Source: Phoronis australis (lineage: Eukaryota; Phoronida; Phoronidae). Taken from it: a stretch of 21,471 bases of DNA. Below are positions 9,949 through 20,354 of the stretch, one piece after another (the first letter of the stretch is position 1; every line of letters starts with the position of its first letter). The notes beneath the pieces were generated by a model that was not told the origin of the DNA, made no database searches, and saw only the letters and a program-made list of their open reading frames with translations. The position numbers and the translations under genes are program-made. The DNA is taken from the NCBI GenBank assembly GCA_002633005.1, contig NMRA01000707.1, positions 1 to 21,471 on the forward strand, written 5' to 3'.

Positions 9949-12412
9949 GTAAGGCCCTACTTTTTGGGACTAATTCTCCATTTATTTTCATTTAACTAAA
10001 GGATCAATGTTTAGTTAATTAAGAGGGATTTTCGTCAATCAAAAGGAGCTCATCAAGAAGATGAGATGATTGAGAGAGATTACACATATAACTTATAAAC
10101 GTCACAAGTATGCGAACAATTGAGAATTGAGTGATAAAGTTCTTAGTCTAAGTCTGTGAGAAGTATGCATTTAGAGATTAGATATTCTGGGTACAGGATT
10201 TGAAAATAATTTAAATTGTAAATCTTGTCGTTTTTTAAAATAGATGTTCATTTTAAACTTTATTGTTATGACCAATTAACTTGACCCTATATACACGTGG
10301 ACATTTTTGACGACGGAGATTGCCATGGATTCATTCAGGTGAATAACACAACAGAAAAATTCTGGAATGTTCCGCGAAATTGCTTTACCGACGTTTTAAA
10401 GCCCCTTTACCATTTCTACTATGGACTGATGACTAGCTGGTTCCCGCGAAAATTTCTTTGCTGCCACCCTGTGTTCATGGACAAAAACTGCAAGGTCTTG
10501 GTTAATTTTAGTAATTGTATTTATGTGAAGTTGACAAAGGACGACGATGACTTTCCAATGAATCTGTGCCCCCCAGTTGTGATTTCATTTTTTTTTTTCA
10601 TTTACTTCTAATCTCCTTGACGGATGTTTATTGGATTTGGTAAATAGCTTTCTATTAAAGAAACAATGACATGTTCCTGGGATGGACTCGACGTATTTTG
10701 CGTTTTTTTAAGTGTTGTGTGGAATTGCATCATGCACTAAGCCTAGCATACTTTCGAAAAACTGTGGTTTTGAGTCCCCCGCATGAACGGAATTTACATA
10801 TTGTGAAATTTTAAGCTGGTAAATCGCAACAACACCCAATTGTTTAAATACTGGTTTGGAAACCAGGTAACTTGGTTATCACTGAAAGTATTATGTTTTC
10901 AAACCTAAATATCCGTACCTTTTATTTTTCTGAAATTGCAAACTCCATTGGAGCACTGCCACCATGCTCGGCCGCTTTTGTGTAGTACAAGAAGCATTGT
11001 GTGACCTTTGTATGCCCAATAACACGACACTTATGCTCGTATTCACGGTCCTCTTTTAACTTGAAGATCTTGATTAGTTTTAGTATGAACTTTGCTAATA
11101 GCTTGAATGGACTTTTTTCAAGCGCACATACAGGGTTTTGTCCAGGAGTGCTAAAAATGAACCAGCATGCACTGCAGGCAATGCGTGGGTTCTTAGTCCT
11201 TTACGGTGTTCAAAAACTGACCAAGCAAGGGGGAATGGGCACCCTTAACAACAATAAAACCTGCTTCTCTGAAGTATGAGATGGTGTATTATTAACTCAT
11301 CAGTACATTGAAATTGACTTTTTTTAGCTCTGTAATCCTATTATAGATTTTTTTTTTATTTTTGCACCAGCAAAACTGAAAATCCGCGAAGAAAAAATCT
11401 CTCATACGGCTTCCCATGATCTCCTTCGTCAATGATTTAGCAAAAAGAATGTAATTTGTTCTATTTTGCGTCTTGGTCCATAGATAATTGCACAATCGAG
11501 TTGCGCCTCCTAGAGTCTTTTAATCTAACTGGCAGTGACAAATTGGCAGGAAAGTGTGTGAGTTATGTAAAAAACTGACTGTACAAAAACTGTGAAAGAG
11601 ACAAGATTTTTTTATTATTGTGCTGGGCTGAACAAAGACAGCAGTAACAGATGGAAGTGAACTCATGTTCTAAAAGAATCCGATACAGATTTGGGAGAGC
11701 GATAACAATGCGTAAAGATGGCCTTAATAAAAAGAAGTGAAAATAATATTTTTGTAGGCTAAAATGAGAGGACAAAAAACTCAATAAATCCATCCGAACT
11801 ATTTTTTCTTGCATGTTATTCTTTCTTCTGCTATATAGTTATTTTTTCAATAACGTAAAGCGATGATGTGTTGTTGCTGACAAAAATCACCTTGTTCCCA
11901 AGAATTTTATTTGTCATATTTCAGAAAAAGTACAAAGTGGTGGTAAAAAAATGGTTAAAATAACTCAGAGACTCTTAAAAGACTCAGGCTCAGGTTTCTT
12001 TTGACAAGATCAGCTGATGCGCTAAGTTTCAAATGAATTGGTGATTTTGCATATGTAGCCCACCATCTGTTTTTTATATGGAATTGCTCTTAAACGATCT
12101 GAGTTGAGTCCCTTTTTGGGACTGATTCATGCCACTGGGCACAGGCGGTTTGCAAATTCGAGGATAATACATGTACTTAGTAGTCAGTTCCAAAATTGTG
12201 ATTGAGAATTTTTTACTCTGGAACATGACCACTCTTTTGCAGGAAATCTATTCTTCGAACTAAAACTAAATGCATAATTCTGACTCGTACTTTGAAAATT
12301 CTTCACACTACCTCTGTGTCAGTGTGTACTCAACACAAGGGTGCCTTTTCATTTTGTGTTCTTGTATGTCACTACTGCAATTGCTAATTTCTATTTTATA
12401 TTTCCCTTTCAG
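9949..12412 (+). other. Intron in the 3' UTR of the peptide gene (2,464 bp in the preferred model)
   Basis: The donor GTAAGG starts at 9949, directly after the TAG stop. The preferred acceptor is TTTCCCTTTCAG ending at 12412, with a branch-point-like GCTAATT about 25 bases upstream. Other plausible acceptors are ATATTTCAG ending near 11926 and CTTTTGCAG ending near 12241. The intron contains the second direct-repeat copy (10091-10500). No convincing separate gene lies inside; the 104-codon frame at 10297-10611 lies mostly in the repeat and has a low-complexity C-terminus. Confidence 0.5.
10091..10500 (+). repeat. Direct repeat, copy 2 (downstream of the cysteine exon)
   Basis: This is the diverged partner of 2487-2865 in the same orientation, about 7.6 kb away. 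It is slightly longer because of small insertions, for example around 10130-10170 and 10420-10470. The pair brackets both coding exons. It could be the scar of an old tandem duplication of the gene region or two insertions of one interspersed repeat. Confidence 0.75.
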
Positions 12413-12500
12413 GCTTTTGAAAGGTCAAGTCACTTTAAAGACTTTTACACAAATGTACTGAAAACTAAGTCAAAATAAAGATCTGTCAAAGCGACTTTCA
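12413..12500 (+). other. Candidate terminal (3' UTR) exon of the peptide gene
   Basis: This follows a good acceptor (TTTCCCTTTCAG) and contains AATAAA at 12474-12479, with probable cleavage near 12490-12500 and a T/GT-rich run (TTGTCTCTTTATTG) just downstream. With TAG ending exon 2, it would be wholly untranslated. Read in frame from an alternative donor at 9931, it stays open for 21 codons and stops at TAA 12476-12478, inside the poly(A) signal. Four-exon layouts with a split 3' end are what I recall for mussel defensin and mytilin genes. The assignment to this gene is inferred from position and signals only. Confidence 0.5.
12474..12479 (+). terminator. AATAAA poly(A) signal
   Basis: This is a canonical hexamer about 20 bases upstream of a plausible cleavage point and a T-rich downstream element. 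It is the best candidate for ending the peptide transcript. An earlier AATAAA at 11253-11258 is a possible alternative if a different terminal exon is used. Confidence 0.5.
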
Positions 12501-13540
12501 ATTGTCTCTTTATTGCTGAATTTCTCTCTCCCATAAATACAGTGTATCTATGACTGCGTGTTGGAATTTCGATCAATTTCAAAACAAGGTCAGCAGTCAA
12601 CAGCTCTACAATCGAGCATTAACTACTCACGATGTGCCGAGTGTCTTACTACAATGTAGCTATAATTGTCCACAAAAGTGGTGCATATGTAGAAACATTG
12701 TTGTCCGAGTACAACAAATTTCATGGACGATTCGGGAGCGAGTCACGTGCCATTTTACGCAGAAGTCCATTGTCTGGCCAGCACTAAACCAATCTGTCAA
12801 ATAAATAATGTGGTTTATTGTTTTTTTTTACTATGCCCGGACCTTATTATGAAGCTGACATTAATCCCACAGGTATACATTCAGGGCCGTAATAATGTTT
12901 CCATTTCCCAATTGTCAAGTTAAGCTTTAGTCCACCAATTATTAGTACATGATACCCTGGAAATAATTTATCCAAATTTTCTCAATAAAGTACACTGATG
13001 ACTAAAAAGGTACTTTAGATAATTTATTTTATGCAAGTTTGGAAGGAAAATGATGTTATTACAATCATCATGTCAGCAGTGTTTTCTTTCACAGAGTCAC
13101 GTGTATGTTTAGTGAGGGTGCTTAACTGGATTTCCAAAACTGCCCTTATAAGAAATACTCACAGGCATAAGCAGAATACAAAAGACTGTTTGCTCATTGT
13201 ATAACTTTTCACGGTATTAAACACTTCTCTGCATCCGCCCCAGGTACACCATGATGATAATCAATCAATTGTGTCACACCCCACCCAGTGAGCATGGACA
13301 CACACCAAGTTGACTACAGTGATCTCATCCTCAGATATACTTATTTGAGGCTGACAATAACAAACCATATTAATTTTGATTTGTAGTTGAACATTACGTA
13401 GACATAACGGGGAATGTCATTTCATCAACATACTTGTTGGTGTCAGCATAGTTGCAAATTGGTAGTTGTTCTCATCGATTATTCATGAGTTTTTAAGACA
13501 GCATAATTTTGAAATTTCGTATGGCATATCATTAGTGATA
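12501..13540. other. Gene-free intergenic stretch
   Basis: No gene is supported. An 84-codon frame at 12550-12804 includes CSYNC and WCICR, superficially like the CxxxC and CxC of the peptide gene, but only four residues separate the pairs, no signal peptide precedes them, and no splice site fits. I treat it as chance. Confidence 0.5.
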
Positions 13541-13683
13541 TACAGCACACATCACGAAGTTTTGTCCTACCGGTCGGCTAGGAGTCGACCGGTCGTCTAA
13601 TTTTTAGTCGACTGGCAGCCGCCGCAGTGACGACTCATAAGGCGACCCCCCATCAGCCGACCTGCGAAATACACGGTCTTGTA
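13541..13683. mobile_element. Terminal-repeat element, left copy (TA-flanked)
   Basis: This starts TA-CAGCACACATCACGAA followed by a GTCGACCGGTCG-rich segment. The first 18 bases are the exact reverse complement of 20170-20187. A weak inverted match to the same end at 13660-13683 (GGTCGGCT versus AGCCGACC, then TTGTA) suggests a self-contained non-autonomous element of about 140 bp. TA at the boundary fits the Tc1/mariner target habit. Alternatively this is one terminal repeat of a 6.6 kb element ending at 20187. Confidence 0.5.
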
Positions 13684-15990
13684 TGCCATAAACGCTCGGA
13701 CTTGGAAGGCTCTATCTTCGAAATCATATGGTTTCGATTTCCACGAACTTAGACAAAGACATCAAACACGGAATTACCACTGTTGAGGCTACAACCAAGT
13801 CTAGCTTTGTGCATTCCGTTTTCATGCATGGGTGACATTAAGAACTGTCCTAGTTATAGGTATCAGTTGGTGGTTCACGTTGTTTAAAAGAATATATATT
13901 TCCTGAAAACAAAATATTGACGAATAAAACAATATTGAACGGGAAGATGTGAATACGCAGTGGACAGATAATTGTTTCTACGCGGTACTTGCGCGTGAGT
14001 CCGTTTGGTAAAGCGATTACAAAGTCGAAAAAAAAATGAAAGAAAATACACCATGGTGCACGTTTTGAGAAGCAAAGCGTATAACGAGGTTTATGGCGCA
14101 TGACCTGGCCACTTTAGGCTGTACGTGACGCTGACTGACATCTGGCAATTGTGGCACCAAAATAAAAACATCATGCTGGTATGATTCCCCTTCTCCCCAA
14201 GTTCTGCACCTTTCAATGCGTTGACAAATGAGATTTGGTTCAGTTCCAGTAATAAACTCTCCTGTGCTCAGATGGGTATAGACTTACAATTTTTGAAACG
14301 GTGCTCAATCTTAAAAACTCCTAGCACCAGAGCGTCCTTTATCAGAAATGCCAATCACATGTAGCGTTGTAAGGGAAAGACGTTTGCGTTTCCGTAATGT
14401 GTGTCCACAAAGTGCTTTGAGCAGAGAGTACAAATTTGTTGATTTCGCTTTTCTCCCCGGAATACGGCCAACACGGTGTTTTGAAAAATTTCACTTTGGG
14501 GATCATTTTCTAAAATTGATATTTTTAGTTGGAGCATTCAGTAAGGGCCCACGTCTTGCATTAATTGTGCACGTGGGCAGAAAACGTGTATGCGTAAAGA
14601 AACTTTCGGAGTAGTGAGTTATCACGGCCCTTCATTAATCAACCGAGGCCAAGTACAAAGAATGTCTTCAAAATTTAGATATCAAAGTTTACGGCTTTCC
14701 TATTACAGTTCCACGGTCTAAATTATACGTTTATTGTAATATCGGTTGAATTATATGTAATAACACTGAATAGCACGTACGCGTACTATAAGCCATTTAC
14801 ATTTAAATCTGGTCACAATTCTTTTCCTGCTTTGAAAACAAAAAACAATTTTCATAATTTTCGAAAAGAACGTGAAATAAAACATTATTACTATAGAACA
14901 GATTATATATTTGAAAACGGCACGTTCGTTCATTGACCAACAAATGAAAGAACACGATGAAACAACTGCCACAGAACTACGTACAAGGGATGATAAGAGA
15001 GCATTTAAAGCTTCATGTCTCCAAATACAGTATTAGGCAAGCACATTACATCATACCTCGTCTCAATAAAATTTGTTGTCAATCATGGTAGAAAAATATT
15101 TGTATCATTGCCAAAAGGAGTTAACAAAAGCGGTCAGTGTCTGTAACTGTTGTGTCTATATTGTTGATGAATAAACGGCGGTCGAAATCAATTTTCATAA
15201 CATTGATTTATACCAAAGGTTTAAAGTCGCGCCCCCTTTGCATTTTGACTTGCGCTGATATCCACCGGAATCGATACAATAAACTTATACAAGTTGTATT
15301 TTAACCTGTGTCCAGAGTGTTCTTTTTTTGAATAACTGGGTTAATCATTTTTACGCTCTACATGAAAACACAGACTACCTGGGAACGTTTCTTCAGGATT
15401 ACATGTACATGTACCGAGTTACTCCGAAGATTTTATTTTCAGAGTTGTACCCTATTGAGTAGATGCGAAACGCAAAGTATGGTATTCTTATTCCAAAAGG
15501 CTCAGAAAGTTCTAGCCTTGGGGCGAAGCTAAATTAAATATAATACGACTGTGCTGATCTGGGGAAAAACTGACCAAATACAATCTTAGTCCTTGTGTAA
15601 TCTAAATTATTTACCGGCGTTGCAACAATTCATTTCTACCGTTTTTCTGCTGCTAAAATTGCGGTGATATCGTTTGTGCCGGCTTTCGGCGCAATGAAGT
15701 ATTGCATCACTTATTAGCCAGTTTCTTTTCCCAAGATTCTTCAATTAAATGTTCTCCCTCGAAGTTGCGCAAACGTCAGCGATATGATCAGATTTGGTTT
15801 CACTTCATTATAAGTTTTTAGAATTTTGATATCATTAAACCCAATTTTAGAACAATTTCTTTCGGCGATGTTGTCATCACCTCCTGGTAGACCTCGAAAA
15901 AAACTCTGAAATTGGTGAGTGTCACAAATGTAATCGTTTCAAAACGACGACTTACCTTTCTTTGTTACAAAAGGTGGAGTCTTACAGAAT
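13684..15990. other. Gene-free stretch with one inverted repeat
   Basis: No coding region is supported; the short frames at 13850-14101, 14348-14614 and 14751-14972 lack motifs and splice context. The only structure I see is a perfect eight-base inverted repeat, GCCCACGT (14547-14554) and ACGTGGGC (14571-14578), with a 16-base spacer, overlapping CACGTG-like cores. Confidence 0.5.
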
Positions 15991-15995
15991 AAAAC

Positions 15996-16122
15996 GAGAG
16001 CGCTCGGAGGAGCGACACTTGGCGAAATTACGCGAGAACAGGACGACGGGGAGGACGACGACAACGATGATGACCATGAAGGCGGAGATTATGAACAACA
16101 CGATAACATTCATGTGACTAGC
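15996..16122 (+). repeat. Array unit 1
   Basis: The unit runs GAGAGCGCTCGGAGGAGCGACA, CTTGGCGAAATTACGCG, a run of GAC/GAT triplets, then AACACGATAACATTCA-TGTGACTAGC. The next unit starts 190 bases later. Its GAC/GAT triplets give long open frames on both strands that are artefacts of composition. Confidence 0.85.
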
Positions 16123-16185
16123 CAACAAAACAGTAGGAAAGAGCATGCAGTCTTGTTCACGCAACCGGTAAACTGGCAACAGTGC

Positions 16186-16315
16186 GAGAGCGCTCGGAGA
16201 AGCGACACTTGGCGAAATTACGCGAAAACAGGTCGACGGCGAGGACGTCGACGACGACGATGATGACGATGAAGGCGAAGGTTATGAACAACACGATAAC
16301 ATTCACGTGACTAGC
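16186..16315 (+). repeat. Array unit 2
   Basis: This is a close copy of 15996-16122, with a few substitutions and a slightly longer GAC/GAT run. The 63 bases between the units are not repeated. These two are the best-conserved pair in the array and so the most recent duplication. Confidence 0.85.
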
Positions 16316-16830
16316 GTTTAAAACACTACGGAACTGTACAGATTTCTGATTGGTTAATATACATGGCAAGGAAATCCCGGCACGCAAAACTATTTGCAGA
16401 AAACGCCAAATATGACATTTTTTCTCCCCGAAATAACCACTTCCCTCCAAGTGCTAGAAAAATCTGACTACAGATTCAGAATGCTCGTCCTCTCTCGATT
16501 TTAACTACCGTATGTGGTCATAGTAAGCCCCTTACCAGCTACTTTTTTGGCAAATTTAATCTGTCTGACAGCCACCAGAAATGACACCCGGTTTCTCAGA
16601 CGGCAGGCAATAGTGGTTGATAGCAAATGACAGCCACCAGTTTGCATCAAAAGTAGGTAAAAACTTGGCTTTTCTCGTTCAAAAACACAAGTAAATCAGT
16701 TTCCTGGCAATTGTTGTCAACAATTTACTCAAACCACCGGCCAAACCTGACACACGCCCTCAACATAAATTCTAGGCCCTAGAAAATGCTCCTTGGCGCG
16801 GCCTCTGGCCTAACTCTTCAGTGCTACATA

Positions 16831-18963
16831 CAGTCTTGAGCGACACTAGGCAAATTTAACGACGATGATGATTGTGATGACGAAAGTGGCGATGATGAAC
16901 AACATCATAACATTCACATGACGCACTTAGATGTCATAAATCAGAAAGAAATAGGCTACACTCTTGTTCAATAGAAGCTTAACCAACATCAAAGCAGCAA
17001 GATCGCTCAACAAAGAAACAGAGCTATCAGAAAATCTCCAATAATTCAAAAAGTAGACGTCCTAGCCAAAAATGAAAGATATCATCTGAAAGCGCGTTTA
17101 AAACTCTATCTAAATTGATTGAATTTTTTCCGAAGTCGAGGTGCGCATGCGCGAGTGCCAATATTTACACCATCTTTAAACGGAAGTAAGCAATTCCCGG
17201 TTTAGGTATAGAACACATACATGTACGGCCCATTAATTGTGCTGATTTGCAGCTATGTAAATAAAAATTGCAGCCTCCAGAAACCTTTTAATCTTAAATT
17301 GAAAACAAAATGACCGCCACAGCCGCCATCTTAGATCCGATTATGACGAAAAACAATAGGCTTCTAGTACTTCCAGAACTGCGTGTTATGTGTTAACTTC
17401 GTGATAATCTGAGGAAAATTCGACCTGTATAGTGCGAACACCGAAAAAAAAACTTGACGGAAGACCAAAATACTTGGCGAAATATATTTCACCAAGTGAA
17501 AAAGGAAAAAAATTGACGTCAGAGCAACATACTTGGCGAAATTTTTTTCGCGAAGTAAAGACAAACTTGATGGAAAGGCAACATACTTGGCGAAATAAAA
17601 TTTATTTCGCAAAGTAATGAAAGCTCTCCGAGGAGCGAAACTTGGCGAAATTAACCAAAAAATAACTTTAAAGATGACAAGAAATAACGACGACAGACAT
17701 TAAGACGAAGATGACAGCTATGATGACAATGGTGGCGATGGAGGACAATGCAAGTTATAATACCATTCAGATGACGAACCTAGAGGTCAGAAATCACTAA
17801 TATATAGGCTACAGTCTTGAGCGACAGTTGGCGAAACAAAATGGCCGCCACGTCCGCCATTTTGAATCCGATCATGACAAAAAACAGTAGGCCTCCAGGA
17901 CTTTCCGATCTACCCGTCGTGTGCGAATTTGGTGAGAATCAGAAGAAACTTGCAACCTGTAAATTGCAAACAAAAAAAAAACTTGACGACAGAGCAACAT
18001 ACTTGTCGCAACTCGAAGAATTCCGCCAAGTAAAAAACATTGTTGCAGAGCAACATACTTGGCGAAATAAATTTTGCCAAGTAATGAAAGCGCTCCGAGG
18101 AGCGAAACTTGGCGAAATGAACCAAGAAAACCACGTTAGAGATGACCAGAAAGACGACCACAAAGATGATCACGAAGATGCCAGCTATGACGACGATGGG
18201 GACGATTATGGACAATGCAAGTTCTGATATCATTCATATGACGATTATAGAGGTCAGAAGTCACTAAGAAATAGGCTACAGTGTTGTGCGACATTAACTG
18301 AAGTAAAGACGACGTCAGAGATGATGACGAAGATGACGAATATGATGATGGTGGTGGTGATGATGAACTTTATCATAATATTCATATGACGAACTTAGAT
18401 GCCATAAATCAATAAGAAATCGGCTACAGTCTAGTTCAATAGAAGATAAACCAACATCAATGCAGCGAGAGTGCTCAACTAAGGCACAGCGTTATCACAA
18501 AATCTCAAATAACACGAAAAGAAAACGTCCTAGCAAAACATGGAAAACATCTTCTGAAAGACCGTTCAAAACTCTAATTTGATAGCTTCACATAATTCCG
18601 TCAACTTTTCAAAAAAACTGAAATTTTGCGTTCTTTTAAATAAATTCGAATTCAAATAACTCGAAAACGGTCAGTCTGAGAAAAAAAGTCATTTGAAAGG
18701 GTATAATTCAACGAATATACATGCAACAACTCCCGTCATTCTCTTTTCCCGTTCAAAATGGCATTCGAGCACGACTGAAAATGGGTCAACATGGGCCAGA
18801 TCCGCCATCTTGAAAGCGACACCGGTTTTTCAGCTCCGAATAATAGCGTGTCAAAACACTAATACCTGAAAAACGTCGAAGCAATTGGTCCTATAATGCG
18901 CCCTCTACAGGAGAAACCGTTTTTCCCCAAATCGAGGTGTGCATGTGCAAGTGCCAATATTTA
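16831..18963 (+). repeat. Degenerate higher-order repeat array
   Basis: Units share, in order, CAGTCTTGAGCGACA, CTTGGCGAAAT, a GAC/GAT-rich core, CATTCA-ATGACGAA, TAGA-GTCA-AAATCA and AAATAGGCTACAG. The motif ending GGCTACAG occurs at 16917-16966, 17769-17819, 18237-18286 and 18384-18434. Longer duplications lie on top: 16966-17107 with 18434-18574 (about 1,467 bp apart), 17136-17167 with 18932-18963, and 17305-17414 with 17836-17944 (531 bp apart). The second long copy carries about 330 extra bases (about 18600-18930). It has no credible gene; the 136-codon frame at 17817-18227 is made of repeat units. Confidence 0.75.
17471..17617 (+). repeat. Three-copy 54-59 bp tandem of an inverted-repeat motif
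   Basis: ACTTGGCGAAAT begins at 17472, 17531 and 17585, and each is followed within about ten bases by its rough complement (TTTCACCAAGT, TTTCGCGAAGT, ATTTCGCAAAGT), so every unit can fold on itself. Related copies occur at 18001-18034 and 18058-18083, and a remnant at 18961-19035. Inverted sub-repeats inside a direct tandem suggest duplication of a foldback or element terminus. Confidence 0.75.
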
Positions 18964-19035
18964 TTTTGCCAAGTAAAAAACAAGTATAAAAACAAACTTT
19001 ATAAAAAAGCTACATACTTGTCGGAATTCGAAGTA

Positions 19036-19980
19036 ATGACATAAGATATTTTTAGCTTAATCGGCTGTAACGGGCAAGGTTAGTGTCAATTGACTCCATG
19101 ATTATGCATGCCAACCCGCCTGTATTGAGCTCATGGTGACGGAAGTTTCACAACTAGGTGACTTGCGTAACTGTCCGGGCTGTGTGCAATTTCGAGGTCT
19201 GTCAGAACTCAATACACAGTGCCACCTTGCTGTATTTTGACGAAAGCCTTCGTACACCTAATTGGCTAGAGAGTAATTTTCTAACTTCGAAGGGATTTTA
19301 ACACCAAAAATGACAACCAATTCAGAATGATGATGAGTCATGGCTGATACTACGTGTATAACCAATCACTTTACTCCGTTTCCATGTGCCATGATCTTAA
19401 TATCTGCGCCATGTGCTAACCATTGTTTATGTTGCTCCTAAAATAAACTTTTGTTCTATTTGATGTACCAACATATTTAATTTAAAAAATTGTACAAAAT
19501 AAACAACAATAGTTTGTGTGAATGCGCAAGATAGAGCGTGATCAAGTGATGATAAAGTCCAATAACGGATGACTGCAAATGAGTTAAGCATTCCCCGGCA
19601 TGAAAACACTTGGGTCGTAAAATATCCATCGTTTTATTCTGATATTTTATGCAAATATTTTGTAACATTTCAAATTTCTTGGTTGTTTGTACTTTTTATG
19701 CATAATTTTGTAAGAAGTCTCATATCTAGAGTTCGAAATTATGTTTCCGAAATATGGTTTTACGTTTGATTTTCCCATGCCGTCAACAATTCAACATAAA
19801 TTTACGTTGGTTTAACTTCATGCAATCCGTAATGTATTTGTAGGTTGCTTCGACTTCACCACCTTTCAATAGTTAAACAAAAGTTCATAAACGGACATCA
19901 AAACCCGCGGAGTTGCCACTGGTGAAAGAACAGCAAACAGTTAAATGTTTGCTTGGCCAAACTTCACTTCCTCAATGGTA
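19036..19980. other. Gene-free stretch
   Basis: I see no coding, RNA or repeat feature with support. Frames at 19427-19609, 19477-19668 and 19569-19769 overlap each other on both strands in AT-rich DNA and lack motifs. Confidence 0.5.
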
Positions 19981-19984
19981 ATTG

Positions 19985-20187
19985 CCGAGCAAGGACCCGA
20001 ATAATCCGAATTGGTCGTCTATGCTAGGCGACCAATTTGCCTACTCCATTGGCACTGCAGAAGCGACTCAGCAGACGGCTCATATCTCACCGTTGTTCGT
20101 TGGCTGCTGGTCCCCAGCTAGACGGTTGTCGACCGGTCTTCGACCAATTTCCGACCTGTCGGACAAAAATTCGTGATGTGTGCTGTA
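19985..20187. mobile_element. Terminal-repeat element, right copy (inverted relative to 13541)
   Basis: This ends TTCGTGATGTGTGCTG-TA (20170-20187), the exact reverse complement of the left copy's start, and continues inward through GACAGGTCGG/CCGACCTGTC and GACCGGTC as in that copy. It has its own subterminal inverted repeats: AATTGGTCG at 20009-20017 against CGACCAATT at 20029-20037 and 20141-20149. That favours an independent element of about 200 bp; the left boundary is approximate. The 64-codon frame at 19982-20176 lies within it and is not a gene. Confidence 0.5.
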
Positions 20188-20354
20188 GCAAATGTGTTTT
20201 ATTAAAGGTTTAAGTTTTGTTACCTATAAAACTTATGTGATTACTGATCAGAGAAAACAACAAAAGTGACTTGAAAGATGAAAGTCGAATTTCTGACATT
20301 ATTTATGCAGAAATACCTAAACTTATGGGATAAAAGTGTTCAAATCAGCTACAC

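Noticed and set aside
10297-10611. 104-codon plus frame with several cysteines
   Set aside because: It lies mostly within direct-repeat copy 2, the frame is not kept in copy 1, and it ends in a low-complexity Phe run.
12550-12804. Frame with CSYNC...WCICR resembling a second cysteine peptide
   Set aside because: Only four residues separate the pairs, there is no signal peptide or acceptor, and it starts after the poly(A) signal. The likeness is probably chance.
14348-14614. 88-codon plus frame
   Set aside because: No motif, splice signal or homology that I recognise; an antisense frame of similar length overlaps it.
17471-17617. Possible CRISPR-like array
   Set aside because: The genome is eukaryotic, there are only three diverged units, the spacers are themselves similar, and no cas genes are present.
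17817-18227. 136-codon plus and 107-codon minus frames with acidic or hydrophobic runs
   Set aside because: Both are by-products of GAC/GAT triplet repeats in the array; frames are not conserved between units.
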